DNA of 64,000 nucleotides, from positions 1 to 64,000 of the forward strand of contig CANQDF010000006.1 in NCBI GenBank assembly GCA_947591605.1, read 5' to 3'. The notes below the pieces were generated by a model. It did not search any database. It was not told the DNA's origin and saw only the letters and a program-made list of their open reading frames with translations. A program made the translations under genes and the position numbers. The stretch is from an uncultured Clostridia bacterium. GTDB lineage: Bacteria > Bacillota > Clostridia > Lachnospirales > CAG-274. Each line of letters begins with the position of its first letter. Position 1 is the first letter of the stretch. Positions 52,240-61,502 of the stretch are shown here, piece by piece.

Positions 52240-55200
52240 TATGGCATATTACATTTTTTTAGTTTTAAAGCACCGCTTATGATAAGCATTATCATGCCTA
52301 TTGCATACAGCATATATCTTCCCCTTCCGCCTGTACCGGGCAAAGGACCGATGTTTTTTGCGTTTACAAAATGCGTGGATTGTATGAGGCGGCTGTTTTT
52401 CAGCTCGCCCGAAACACTGTTGTCAATTTTGTTAAAGGCAAGGGTTTCTGGTATATCATTTGATACATGCAGCAGGAAATAACCCTCGGGCAGATCCTTT
52501 TCCCTTACGGTATACTCCGTATCATGGGGTATATTCTTAAAGACAATATGCTCGTCATTTCTTAATGTAAACGTGCCTACATATGTGTTGGCAGCTCCCG
52601 TTTTTTCTTCAAAGGTTACGGTTATACTGCTGCCTTCGGTATCATATACAGAAAGCTCAGGTTTTCCGACCGTTGTTTCGGGATATTTAAATTCAGCCTC
52701 AAATGTAAACTCTTGCTTTTTGCTTTTTTCGTTAAAGACCTCCTTTTCCACCGTAAGCCTTCCCATACAGATATTTTTGAAAGGTATATCTATTATTGAA
52801 GCGTCTTTTTTTATCGGCTTTGTGCCGCCGTCCGAAATATAGGCATATGCAGCCGACACATCCAATTTACCCGTAGGTACTTTTTCGGCAGGGTCAAGCT
52901 CACGTTCAACATTGAGGGTAAGCAATATATCGTTTTCAAAGCATTTCATATCACGTCCGTCAAAATCGTCCGTAATCTCGGAAACGGTAAACTCATATTG
53001 CTGACGGGTATCGGCGCCCGAAGTTACAGTTATTTCGCCGAGAGATCTTTCGGCAGTATATGCTTCCTCGTCGGCATTTGCGGTAACCGAAAAAGTATAA
53101 TATTCGCCGCCGTCTGTCTTAAACGAATCGGGCATTATTATAATGCCGTCTTTTATGGCATCTTTCGCCTCTTTTGAAGGCGTTACCTTAAAGCTGAATG
53201 TTTCGCCGTCGTTAAAAGGTCTGCCCTCTATTTCCTTTGTCAGGTTAAAGCCTATACTGTTTTCTTTATCGGCATAGACATTTACAAATTCAATTGCCGT
53301 ATCAAAAAGTTCGGGCGCAGCTCCTTCTCCGGTTACCCCATAGAGAGAACCATTGCCATCGTCTTTCAGCTCTACCTCCATTGTGTAGGTGCCCGATTCT
53401 TTTTTCTTAATACCCGTTACGTCTTTTTCCTTAAATGTAAAGGTATATATGCCCGGTTTGGTAAAGGTCACGGGGTCAAACTGTTTGGTATGTTCGGGCG
53501 TATCTTTTGTTATGACGGCATTTTTGTTATCGGGCATTTTTACTCCCGTTGTGTCGCTGCACTCCATGGTAAATTCAAACTCATCCTCGTCCAGCCAGCT
53601 TCTGCCCTCTAAGGTTTTTCTTATCTTTGGTGCCCAAGTATAGGATGTGGCATAGGTGTTTTTAAAGGTCATTACGTGTTCGCCGGTGTGAGCTTCTTCC
53701 CTTTTTATAAGCAGTTTTGCATCCGAGGGAGGGCTTGTAAGGCCTGTTCCGTCCTTTAAATTTCCGTCTTTATCCACATAACACCATGTTATACCGGCTC
53801 CGGTATCTTTTTTCCAATCCGATGTTTCAACAACGTGTTGTCTTGTAACACAGGTTGCCACAGGTGTTGTTTTATCGTCCTTATAAAGATTAAAATCCAA
53901 TTCCTCTATGATACCGTCTTCTTCTTCCTTTTCACCTTCCGTATCGCTTGAAACCTTGCTCTCCGTGTTCCTTAGTATTATTTCAAGGTAATATTTGCTC
54001 TCGTCATAGGTTATGCCTTTTACATCTGTCGGTATATCCTCGCTTATTTCAAGCCAGTAGGTCACGGGCATGGTTTGGGCGGTATATTTATTGCCTGCAA
54101 GGTCTTCCTCGCTCGGAGTGGGGTGTTCATCCGTAGGTTCGTATGGATTTCCGTCTTTATCCACGTATTTCACAGGGAAGGTAATATCGTCAAACATAAA
54201 GTAATTAAAATCAAGTTGGTTGTGATCTGTTCCCGTGAATATATGTTTCCATTCCATGGCAGAGCCATCTCCCGACGATTCAGGCTCACCAAGACCGTTT
54301 ATTTTAAGGTTTTCGTTTGCTATTGCCTCTTGTGTGGTGCTGTCCTCTCCCTGTATGCGCACGGTAAATTTATCGGTTTCAAGCCACTTGTTGTCCGTTC
54401 TGCCCGTGAAATCCTTTGCTATGGCATAGCTTGTAGACTGTACCGCAGGCGCGGGAGTGTAGGTGTTTGTAAATATGGGGCTTGAACCTGCAAAGGCTTT
54501 GGAAACTGTGTCTTCGCCATCGGTATAGGTTATTTTTGATACTTCGGCTGTAAGGTGAGAATTTTCGGGATTTGGATCATCACCTTCCGTATTAGGTACA
54601 CGGCTTACGGATATTTCCACCGTATATTTGCGTTTTGAGGTTTCAAGGGTGCTTTTGGGATCCTCTCCTCCCTTTTCTTCAACCGAAAACGTATATGTGC
54701 CTGCCAAAGGAAATTCAATGCCGCAGAATTTTGCATTATTTATTCCTTCGGATGTTATCAGCGTTTCCGACACCTTTGTGTCACTGCTGTTGTTTGTTAC
54801 TTCAAAGCGTCCGTCCGGTTTTGTGGTAAAACTGTAAAAACTGTTTTCGTTAGTTACTGTTTTGGTTTGGGTAGAAAAATACTTTGCAAATTTTTCCAGC
54901 ATTTCCAGCATTTCCGGCTCATCATAAAAATCATTTTCGGTACGATTGACTGAAAAGCTGCCCTCTTTGTCCAGATCAGAGCCGTCAAACATTGCTTTTA
55001 TATCAAAGGCAAATTCGTCGTTATTCTGCCATGCTCTGCCGAGGATCTGTTTCCTTATTTTAAAGTCCTTATCGGCAAGGGCGTTACCCACTTTAAGAAA
55101 AGCATAGTTGTCGTTGTTGAAGAAGATTTCCCCGTCTTTGCCTTCGCCTTTTGCTTTTACTTCGTAATATTCTTCCACTATACGGTAGCCGTCGGGGGCA

Positions 55201-58200
55201 TATACCTCTCTTACGGTATAGGTTTTTGTCGGGTCAAGACCGGGAAAAGCTATACGGCCGTTGCTTCTTGTGGAGCCTGAAGCCACCTGAATTTTACGCA
55301 ATTCCTCCACATTGCCCGACAGGCTCTTTATTGTCGCCATATCGCCGTCGTATACACGGAATGTGGCGCCCTGAAGGTAATTTCCCTCTTCAGGCGTATC
55401 GTGATACTTAAGCAGTTCTATTGTGCCGGGCTGTTCGGCATTTGTTATGGTTATTGTTGTGTTGTCCGAACGTATGTCACGGTCAAGAACGGCTGTATAT
55501 TTTGAGCTTGAGTCTTCCTCCCAGCCTGTTATTGCGCCCATATCTTTGCCGTCAGAGGAGCCGTCTTCGTTCAGATCGGGCAGATCGCTTACTTTGCAGT
55601 TTTCGGGCACGGCTTTGTCTGCAAATATGTCTGCAAGCTTCACCTTGTATGTTTTTGATACAAAGCTTTCGTATTTGCCTGTGTCCTTGTTGTAATCGTC
55701 ATAGCTGTGTTTATATATATTGCCTTTTTCGCTGTCTATGTAATATTCCGCTGATACATAATAATTGTCAACTTCCTTACCGTTAAGCATTGCGGGAAGG
55801 TATTCGTCCTCGTTTTGCCATGATGTTATTGCGGACAAGGTACGGTAATCGTAAATATAGGGGTTGATGTCGTCTTTAAGCTTGTATGACAGCTGGTATA
55901 CCACCGCTGTAGGGTGGGGGGTAATGGCTTTCCACTCTTTTTTCAGCATAAGAGAGCGATCCAGGGTTTGGTAAATATAGCCTACATCCACTGCCGTTAC
56001 TGTCATGTTATTGTTGTTTACGGTATTTATTGAGGGATCTGCGCCTGTTCCGCCCACAAGTATTTTTTGTATTTCCGTACCCTTGTATTTGGTTGTAAAG
56101 CTGTAATTGGAATAATAGCCGTATCCCTGATCGTATCCAAGAGTATTGTTTTTGAGTACCTGGGCTGTAGTTGCGGTGCTTGTTACCGTATAACCGGGGT
56201 TAGGTCTTACAACCTGATACAGATATTCCGTGCCGTTATCGGCATCGTATTTAAGATTTTTAAAAACATAGCTGCCTTCCGTTGTTGTTTTGCCTGTATC
56301 CACAAACTCATATTTATTTGCTGCCGAGCCGAAGTTTGACTCTGTCAAAGGCGTCATGTTTTCGTCTACATATTTCTTTTCGGCTTTGTAGCTTGTATCT
56401 TCGGTCTTTTTGTAAAGGTTAAGGGTAACTCCCTCCATAAGATATTCGCCGCTTGTGGACATATCGTCAAATTCTCCCTTGTGTGTATCGGAGTCGAAAA
56501 ATACACGGCCTATCAAATTGAAAATATTGTCTGTATTTTCGACTATTGTTATGTTATTGTCCCCCGAAGGTTCGGAATATGCCGGAGGCGCAGGTATAAA
56601 TGTCCAAAAATTGGCTATGCCGTAGTCGGTGGTGCTTTGCCTGTAGGTGACTCCGTCCACTGTAGTATCACCCGTAGCCGTGGTTTTGCCTACGGGGTGA
56701 GTGCTGCTGTCCAGGTAGGCTATCATATTTTTCTGTTCCTGCGATATTTCGCTTTCCTTAAGAGGTTCTCCCGTTTCGTTAAAATATTTTATTATATTGG
56801 AGGTATGGCTGTGATCGCCTACTCTCAGCTCGGTATGTGTGCCTATTTTTGCATCTGTGTCTTCCCCCAAATAATCTTTGCGGGCATAAAACTCTCCGCC
56901 TTCTCTTGATTTTATAGCATTGGTATATCTCCAAAATTTCCCCTTGTTTTCCTCTTTGGCAAAGAAATCTTTTGCCGGACCGTTAGTGGCATCGTTATCG
57001 TTACCTGTTACCAGATTTTCGGAATGACCTGTTGCAGCCACATGTTCTCCGTAATATATGGCTGTATCGTCATAATATATTACATTTTTGGTAAGGTCAT
57101 AAATGTTTTTGTCGCTTTCGTTGCCGTCCAGCTGTTTTCCGTCTTTGTCATAAATATGGCTTAGCCGTGTAAATGTTATACCTTCTGCCGCACATTCCAT
57201 ATCTATAATGGGAAAATGTATTTCTCCCGCTTTTGTGGTAACGGTATATACAATGTCGTTTATGGAATATTCTCCCGGAGGGATAGGCACGCCGTTGCCG
57301 TCTTTGCCGTCCCAGTAAAAATAATTGGTGGAGTGAGCTTTTACAACGCCGGATATTTCTACGGGAGCAAACGCTTTTCCTTCGCTGTCTTCTATATTTT
57401 TAAACTCTAGGCGCAGTGTGGCTGTGGTAGCCTCCTCCACATCAAAGGCAAAGTATCCGCCTATGCCTACGTAGGAGCCGGGTATTTCTTCCCCGCCAAC
57501 TTCTATTGTATCCACAAAGCGGATATTGGAAGCAGGGTCGGGAGGTATGGCTCTTTGGTAAAGGTGACCGTAAAGGTCATCATCGGGGTATTCAAGGAAG
57601 ATATAAAAGCTTTTGTTCAATTCCGTATCCTTTGTACCGGGATACTTGAATATGGTACCCATTTTTGTATAGGAATTTGTGTTTGAAATATCTTTCACGG
57701 ATTTATATACAATGGCACCCGTGGCATTGTCGGTTATACCCCTGTTATTGGCAAAAAAGTTATAGGTATAAGGAGAAGCCCCGTTAAACTTCATCTTATA
57801 TATATAACTGTCTGTGGTAAGTATATAGTAGGGATCCTTTATACCGCCGTTTACAGGCTGCATTTGCAGCGAAAGATAGTCTGCATAGGCGCGCCCCGTT
57901 TGTTTGCTGCCGCTTTCGTCAAAGACGGTAAGGTTTATTGCCGCTATCATGCCGCCTGTGTCATAATATGCCGTTGGGTTTGTTTCATCATTGACGCCTA
58001 TATAGTTATGCTCTTTTGTGGGCCATGAGTCGCTTCTTTTATAATGACCTGCGGGATTTGTAACTCCTTCCTTATCAAAGGAATGAAACTCAAAGGTATA
58101 TATTCCCGTTTCCTGTACCTTATAGGTATAGGGTATGTATTCGGTGCTCCCAAAGGTGCCTTTGTATGTGCCGTCGCCTTGTTTTTCCATAAGGACGGCA

Positions 58201-58742
58201 GCATGCTCCATATCGGGATTTTCAATATAGCCTTTATAAGGCTTGGTTGTTCCGTTTATGTCTATGGCGTGTTTTACGCCGTTAAGGTCTGTCATTACAA
58301 CATCAACGGAGCCTTCGTCCGTGTGATTGTTTGTTCCGCCATAGGAAGCTGCATCTGCACCGTAACCGGATCCGTTTGTTAATTTATGATCCATATTCAG
58401 ACCCGAGTCGCAAACGCTTGAGCCTATACATATGGTTTCCCCTTCAAAGGCGTATACATGGAATATGGTTCTTTTTTCAATACCGCCGAAGTTATAAAAA
58501 CCGGAGGTTGATGTTTTTCCTGCGCAGGTGTAATAGGGTCTGGAAGCATTGAGGTATTCTGAGTCGTTTTTCCACAGGTATTCCAGTGTTTCGTTTGCAT
58601 ATTCGGCAGAATCGGTTTCTGCCGCCTTTGTTTCCACGGGTTTTACGGGTAAAGAGGGGTTTATGTCCGGAAATACGGACAGTATTATAGAAGTGCATAA
58701 TATAAAAGCAGATGTTCTGACAAAAAAATCGTGTTTTCTCAT
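52239..58742 (-). CDS. Giant LPXTG-anchored pilin/adhesin with Cna-B and FctA-type domains
   Basis: About 2,167 residues. Signal peptide (about 1-40); a large N-terminal head (about 60-730); an SdrD-B-like domain (IGRVFFD from about 746); a Cna-B domain near 1100-1200 (IELLKYHD ... YTVREVYAPDGY, Lys/Glu pair visible). Four pilin-type isopeptide domains follow, each starting with a K...GRxW/F motif, near 1234, 1447, 1712 and 1841. A last Cna-B-like domain is near 2000-2110 and LPGTG near 2135, followed by a TM and charged tail. Sortase would link it to the wall or polymerise it; no sortase gene is in the window. GGAGGA supports ATG 58742. Confidence 0.92.
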   Translation of the reverse strand: MRKHDFFVRTSAFILCTSIILSVFPDINPSLPVKPVETKAAETDSAEYANETLEYLWKNDSEYLNASRPYYTCAGKTSTSGFYNFGGIEKRTIFHVYAFEGETICIGSSVCDSGLNMDHKLTNGSGYGADAASYGGTNNHTDEGSVDVVMTDLNGVKHAIDINGTTKPYKGYIENPDMEHAAVLMEKQGDGTYKGTFGSTEYIPYTYKVQETGIYTFEFHSFDKEGVTNPAGHYKRSDSWPTKEHNYIGVNDETNPTAYYDTGGMIAAINLTVFDESGSKQTGRAYADYLSLQMQPVNGGIKDPYYILTTDSYIYKMKFNGASPYTYNFFANNRGITDNATGAIVYKSVKDISNTNSYTKMGTIFKYPGTKDTELNKSFYIFLEYPDDDLYGHLYQRAIPPDPASNIRFVDTIEVGGEEIPGSYVGIGGYFAFDVEEATTATLRLEFKNIEDSEGKAFAPVEISGVVKAHSTNYFYWDGKDGNGVPIPPGEYSINDIVYTVTTKAGEIHFPIIDMECAAEGITFTRLSHIYDKDGKQLDGNESDKNIYDLTKNVIYYDDTAIYYGEHVAATGHSENLVTGNDNDATNGPAKDFFAKEENKGKFWRYTNAIKSREGGEFYARKDYLGEDTDAKIGTHTELRVGDHSHTSNIIKYFNETGEPLKESEISQEQKNMIAYLDSSTHPVGKTTATGDTTVDGVTYRQSTTDYGIANFWTFIPAPPAYSEPSGDNNITIVENTDNIFNLIGRVFFDSDTHKGEFDDMSTSGEYLMEGVTLNLYKKTEDTSYKAEKKYVDENMTPLTESNFGSAANKYEFVDTGKTTTEGSYVFKNLKYDADNGTEYLYQVVRPNPGYTVTSTATTAQVLKNNTLGYDQGYGYYSNYSFTTKYKGTEIQKILVGGTGADPSINTVNNNNMTVTAVDVGYIYQTLDRSLMLKKEWKAITPHPTAVVYQLSYKLKDDINPYIYDYRTLSAITSWQNEDEYLPAMLNGKEVDNYYVSAEYYIDSEKGNIYKHSYDDYNKDTGKYESFVSKTYKVKLADIFADKAVPENCKVSDLPDLNEDGSSDGKDMGAITGWEEDSSSKYTAVLDRDIRSDNTTITITNAEQPGTIELLKYHDTPEEGNYLQGATFRVYDGDMATIKSLSGNVEELRKIQVASGSTRSNGRIAFPGLDPTKTYTVREVYAPDGYRIVEEYYEVKAKGEGKDGEIFFNNDNYAFLKVGNALADKDFKIRKQILGRAWQNNDEFAFDIKAMFDGSDLDKEGSFSVNRTENDFYDEPEMLEMLEKFAKYFSTQTKTVTNENSFYSFTTKPDGRFEVTNNSSDTKVSETLITSEGINNAKFCGIEFPLAGTYTFSVEEKGGEDPKSTLETSKRKYTVEISVSRVPNTEGDDPNPENSHLTAEVSKITYTDGEDTVSKAFAGSSPIFTNTYTPAPAVQSTSYAIAKDFTGRTDNKWLETDKFTVRIQGEDSTTQEAIANENLKINGLGEPESSGDGSAMEWKHIFTGTDHNQLDFNYFMFDDITFPVKYVDKDGNPYEPTDEHPTPSEEDLAGNKYTAQTMPVTYWLEISEDIPTDVKGITYDESKYYLEIILRNTESKVSSDTEGEKEEEDGIIEELDFNLYKDDKTTPVATCVTRQHVVETSDWKKDTGAGITWCYVDKDGNLKDGTGLTSPPSDAKLLIKREEAHTGEHVMTFKNTYATSYTWAPKIRKTLEGRSWLDEDEFEFTMECSDTTGVKMPDNKNAVITKDTPEHTKQFDPVTFTKPGIYTFTFKEKDVTGIKKKESGTYTMEVELKDDGNGSLYGVTGEGAAPELFDTAIEFVNVYADKENSIGFNLTKEIEGRPFNDGETFSFKVTPSKEAKDAIKDGIIIMPDSFKTDGGEYYTFSVTANADEEAYTAERSLGEITVTSGADTRQQYEFTVSEITDDFDGRDMKCFENDILLTLNVERELDPAEKVPTGKLDVSAAYAYISDGGTKPIKKDASIIDIPFKNICMGRLTVEKEVFNEKSKKQEFTFEAEFKYPETTVGKPELSVYDTEGSSITVTFEEKTGAANTYVGTFTLRNDEHIVFKNIPHDTEYTVREKDLPEGYFLLHVSNDIPETLAFNKIDNSVSGELKNSRLIQSTHFVNAKNIGPLPGTGGRGRYMLYAIGMIMLIISGALKLKKCNMP

Positions 58743-58769
58743 GATGTCCTCCAATAAAATTTTTTTGTA

Positions 58770-58788
58770 TTTTTTTTTTGGGGGGGGG
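58770..58788 (-). repeat. C9/A10 homopolymer tract in the adhesin leader
   Basis: On the plus strand ten T (58770-58779) are followed by nine G (58780-58788), 28-46 bp upstream of the adhesin start codon. A CCCCC at 58796-58800 can pair with the G-run to form a leader hairpin. Such runs are prone to slipped-strand change. Confidence 0.8.
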
Positions 58789-58883
58789 TATGAATCCCCC
58801 TGTATGAGTGTATAAAAAGGTTTTTATTGCAGAAACTTTTGTGATGTCGGTTTGCTGCTATGGTGCAAAAGTCCTTTGTCAAT

Positions 58884-58995
58884 GATATTTGTATTCCTTT
58901 TACGCTGCGTACTCATGAGCCGCTTTTGTTGAAGTCTGTTTGCCGTTTGGGAGCTTGTACTCCCGCATGATATAATAGTAAGTGCTTGGCGCCCG
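58884..58995 (-). repeat. ATGAGTAYGCAG element, copy in the adhesin leader
   Basis: On the minus strand CGGCTCATGAGTACGCAG (58922-58905) is followed by GAATACAAATATC (58896-58884). Upstream is the hairpin GGGAGTACAAGCTCCC (about 58950-58965). Related copies lie at 60.67 and 62.93 kb. The remaining 58996-59580 is AT-rich with no convincing gene. Confidence 0.6.
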
Positions 58996-59558
58996 ATAGT
59001 CAGGGGCTTACTTGGTAGGTTAATTGTTTTTAAATTTGGTTTTAATTCCGCAGGGTAAAAACATTTGTTTCGCTTTTAAAAAACTGATTCTTGCTTCGAG
59101 GTAAAACTACAAAAAACTACTTTTTATTATATACCCAAAATTACTATAGGTCAATACCAAAAAGATGTGTGGAGTTATAAATCGATGTATAATAAAAATA
59201 ATTATTTTAGTATTTATTGTTTGCATAGGTAAAAGTCAAGTTGATTCGCATTGGCAGTTTTTTCTCCGGCTCAGGATCCAAAAAATAATTACGGCAATTG
59301 TTAGTTATATTCTAATTAAAGAAATGCGACAATTAAGCTTGCAATATTTAATTGCTTTTTTCGATAAATTGAGGTGATTGTTTTTTGTGTGTCTTAGTTG
59401 ATTATACAAATAACCCTTAAAAAATTCGTTGTAAATTTTTGTATTTTTTGCTTGCATTTTTTAAAATTGTGTAACTTGTACAAAGCTGATTTTTCAATTG
59501 AAGTACAATTGAATTTTTATTAATTTATGTAAAATTTGAGGCATGTCAATTGATGCAC

Positions 59559-59780
59559 TTATCAACATTAAAAAAGCCTTAAAACAGGGTTATTCACAAA
59601 GTTGTTCACATTATCCACAATTTTTGCTTGATTTTTTATGTGAATATCGGGGTAAAACATAAAGTTATCCACAATCCTCTTTTGCGTTTGTTCAATAGGG
59701 TTTGCAAATTTTGTTAATTATTTTTTAAAAAACTTGCCTTAATTTTACAATTATTTTAAAAAATAAAGGATTTAATGCTT
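59559..59780 (+). other. DnaA-box cluster beside an AT-rich stretch
   Basis: Same-strand DnaA boxes: TTATTCACA (59590-59598), TTGTTCACA (59602-59610), TTATCCACA (59611-59619) and TTATCCACA (59665-59673), with a near-match TTATCAACA at 59559. They are followed by an almost pure A/T stretch at about 59700-59770. This is the layout of a replication-origin DnaA/unwinding region or of a DnaA-regulatory cluster; dnaA itself is not in the window. Confidence 0.7.
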
Positions 59781-59793
59781 CCGTGTAGAATTA
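59765..59793 (+). promoter_or_regulatory. Sigma-H-type promoter of hpf
   Basis: AAAGGATTT (59765-59773), 11-base spacer, GTAGAATTA (59785-59793) matches the sigma-H consensus RNAGGAWWW-N11/12-RNNGAATWW at every defined position. Confidence 0.75.
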
Positions 59794-59826
59794 TAAAAGT
59801 ATAAAGAGAAAAAGGAGTGGGTATTT

Positions 59827-60369
59827 ATGCGTTATTCATTTACAGGTAAAAATATCAATATTTCCGACCGATTTAAGGAAAAAATTGCCGCAAAGCTTGA
59901 CAGGATAAGCAAGCTTTTCCCTTCGGAAACAGAGGCTGTTGTAACACTCAGCAAAATTAAGCTTGACAATAAAATTGAGGTAACGGTTAAGCTGCCAAAG
60001 CGCATTCTCAGGGCCGAGGTCACCAGAGATGATATGAACTCGGCAATCGACGAGGTAGTTGATGTGCTTGAGAGCCAGATGACGAGGTATAAAAGGCGTC
60101 TTATTGATAAAACAAGGCAGGATGCGGGCTTTGCAGAGGAGCTGCGTGCCTTTGAAGATGTTGACGAGGAGTTTGAGGAGGAAGGCGCTCTTAGGATAAC
60201 CCGTACAAAAAGGTTTACCGTTAAGCCTATGGATGCCGAGGAAGCAGTTATGCAGATGGAAATGCTCGGTCACAGCTTTTTTGTATTCAGAAATGCGCAT
60301 AATGATGAGGTAAATGTCGTTTACAAGAGAAAGGACGGCACCTACGGGCTTATTGATCCCGAGCAGTAA
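59827..60369 (+). CDS. hpf: Long-form ribosome hibernation promoting factor
   Basis: 180 residues: the HPF/RaiA N-terminal domain (about 1-100, RYSFTGKNINISDRFKEKIAAKL) and the C-terminal dimerisation domain of long HPF (about 118-178, KRFTVKPMDAEEAVMQMEMLGHSFFVFRNA). Long HPF dimerises 70S ribosomes into inactive 100S particles in stationary phase. AAAGGAG precedes the ATG. The sigma-H-type promoter agrees with the stress/transition control known for Bacillus hpf (yvyD). Confidence 0.96.
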   Translation: MRYSFTGKNINISDRFKEKIAAKLDRISKLFPSETEAVVTLSKIKLDNKIEVTVKLPKRILRAEVTRDDMNSAIDEVVDVLESQMTRYKRRLIDKTRQDAGFAEELRAFEDVDEEFEEEGALRITRTKRFTVKPMDAEEAVMQMEMLGHSFFVFRNAHNDEVNVVYKRKDGTYGLIDPEQ

Positions 60370-60429
60370 TACTTTGCTGTCGTATAAAGCCAAAAACCGA
60401 GGTATCGGGTGTTTGGATCGTCAAAAAGG

Positions 60430-60493
60430 TTGACTGTCTGAAAAAATTTCTGTTTAATATTGTGTGGTTGAGCAGCTCTCTGCTTGACCACAC
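60430..60493 (+). repeat. TTGACWGTCTG motif followed by hairpin
   Basis: TTGACTGTCTG (60430-60440) followed by the hairpin GTGTGGTTGAGCAG / CTGCTTGACCACAC (60462-60493), the same arrangement as at 65-102 and 15736-15774. Confidence 0.5.
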
Positions 60494-60513
60494 TTAACTG
60501 TAATATGGCATTT

Positions 60514-60578
60514 AAAATCGGGTATGTCAAGAGTTACTCAACGTATTGTGTATTTTGCCCTTGATATGCCCGATTTTT
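60514..60578 (+). terminator. Probable hpf terminator
   Basis: AAAATCGGGTATGTCAAG (60514-60531) pairs nearly fully with 60560-60577, followed by a T-rich stretch. Confidence 0.65.
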
Positions 60579-60606
60579 GTGTTATTTGCCCATTTTTCAC
60601 CGCGTA

Positions 60607-60710
60607 TTAAACGATGGGCTTACTGTTGTTGTCAGGCAAAAGCTTGTACTCACGAGTGACATAAGCGCATTTCGGTTATGAGTATGCAGTGTAAGCAGAG
60701 TACAAATATC
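60607..60710 (+). repeat. ATGAGTAYGCAG element, copy upstream of the 60.7 kb gene
   Basis: TTGTACTC (about 60644-60651) can pair with GAGTACAA (60698-60705). Inside are CATAA/TTATG and the conserved CGGTTATGAGTATGCAG (60673-60689), ending in GAGTACAAATATC (60698-60710), 38 bp before the next start codon. Confidence 0.6.
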
Positions 60711-60748
60711 CTCGACTTTTGACAGCAAAAATATACAGGAGGTTGAAT

Positions 60749-61135
60749 ATGGTAATTTATTCAAAAGATTTTTTTGAAAAAATGTTAGAGTTTTTTCCTT
60801 CAGCCAAAAAAGATTATGAGGAATCCATTGAGTTTAACGAAGGATTACTTGAAACCGTAGTCATGGAGGATGTTTTTGCAAAACAAACAGTAAAGCTTTT
60901 AAAAGAGAATAAAAATAAAGAGCTTTTGAAAGAAGTTTTTTCTTATTTGGAAGATGTATGTATTTACGGAGATGAAACATTGGTAAATAATATTTCGGTA
61001 ACCATATTGGAAATACTGGGTAATGACGAAGAGATCTTATGTGCAGCGCAAAAATATATGAAACCAAAAACAAGACAAATGCAGTATGAGGCTGACATAA
61101 GTATAGGCAGGGAACGTGAACCGATACGATATTGA
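60749..61135 (+). CDS. Small alpha-helical protein, immunity-like (DUF7674-like)
   Basis: 128 mostly helical residues. The pattern ESIEFNEGLLETVVMEDVFAKQTVKLL ... LLKEVFSYLEDVCIYGDETLVNNISVTILEIL ... AAQKYM resembles small proteins annotated DUF7674, thought to include immunity proteins of polymorphic toxins; I am not certain of the match. No toxin gene is adjacent. AGGAGG supports ATG 60749, and a structured leader element ends 38 bp upstream. Confidence 0.65.
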   Translation: MVIYSKDFFEKMLEFFPSAKKDYEESIEFNEGLLETVVMEDVFAKQTVKLLKENKNKELLKEVFSYLEDVCIYGDETLVNNISVTILEILGNDEEILCAAQKYMKPKTRQMQYEADISIGREREPIRY

Positions 61136-61371
61136 CTTAAAATGCAATGATGCCATATAAAACATAAGGGAGAAGTTATAAAATATAGATAGTGAGTTAT
61201 GTTATAAGTTGATCAGTTCGGTATATTTATGCAAAGTGGATAAACAATGTTTTTAGATAATTTTGGACCGGTTTGGAGGTTTTATTTATGGAAAAAACAA
61301 GATACGAAATGCCCTAAATTTAAAAATTAAGAGAGATGGTGATAGGATATTTAAAAGAAAACTATGTTAAA

Positions 61372-61425
61372 GACGGGACTGATGTCAGCGCAATTTAATT
61401 TGCCTGCATAGTCCCGTCCTATTAT
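61372..61425. terminator. Hairpin between convergent genes
   Basis: GACGGGACT (61372-61380) pairs with AGTCCCGTC (61410-61418) around a 29-base loop containing GCAA/TTGC. The rest of 61136-61502 shows no gene. Confidence 0.5.
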
Positions 61426-61502
61426 GGTATCCGTTGTGAAAAACCTGCAGTCCGAACCCCCGAAGTTATGGGTGTATAAGCGCAGGTGTGTTTTAATGTA
61501 TA

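Noticed and set aside
59165..59377. Possible 70-residue gene MCGVINRCIIKII... in the gap upstream of hpf
   Set aside because: No ribosome site, low complexity from AT-rich DNA and no domain; more likely a chance frame.
58884..60710. Invertible DNA segment bounded by inverted copies of the ATGAGTAYGCAG element
   Set aside because: The copies match only about 75 percent, no invertase gene is nearby, and the segment holds hpf and DnaA boxes; paired leader elements explain the orientation better.
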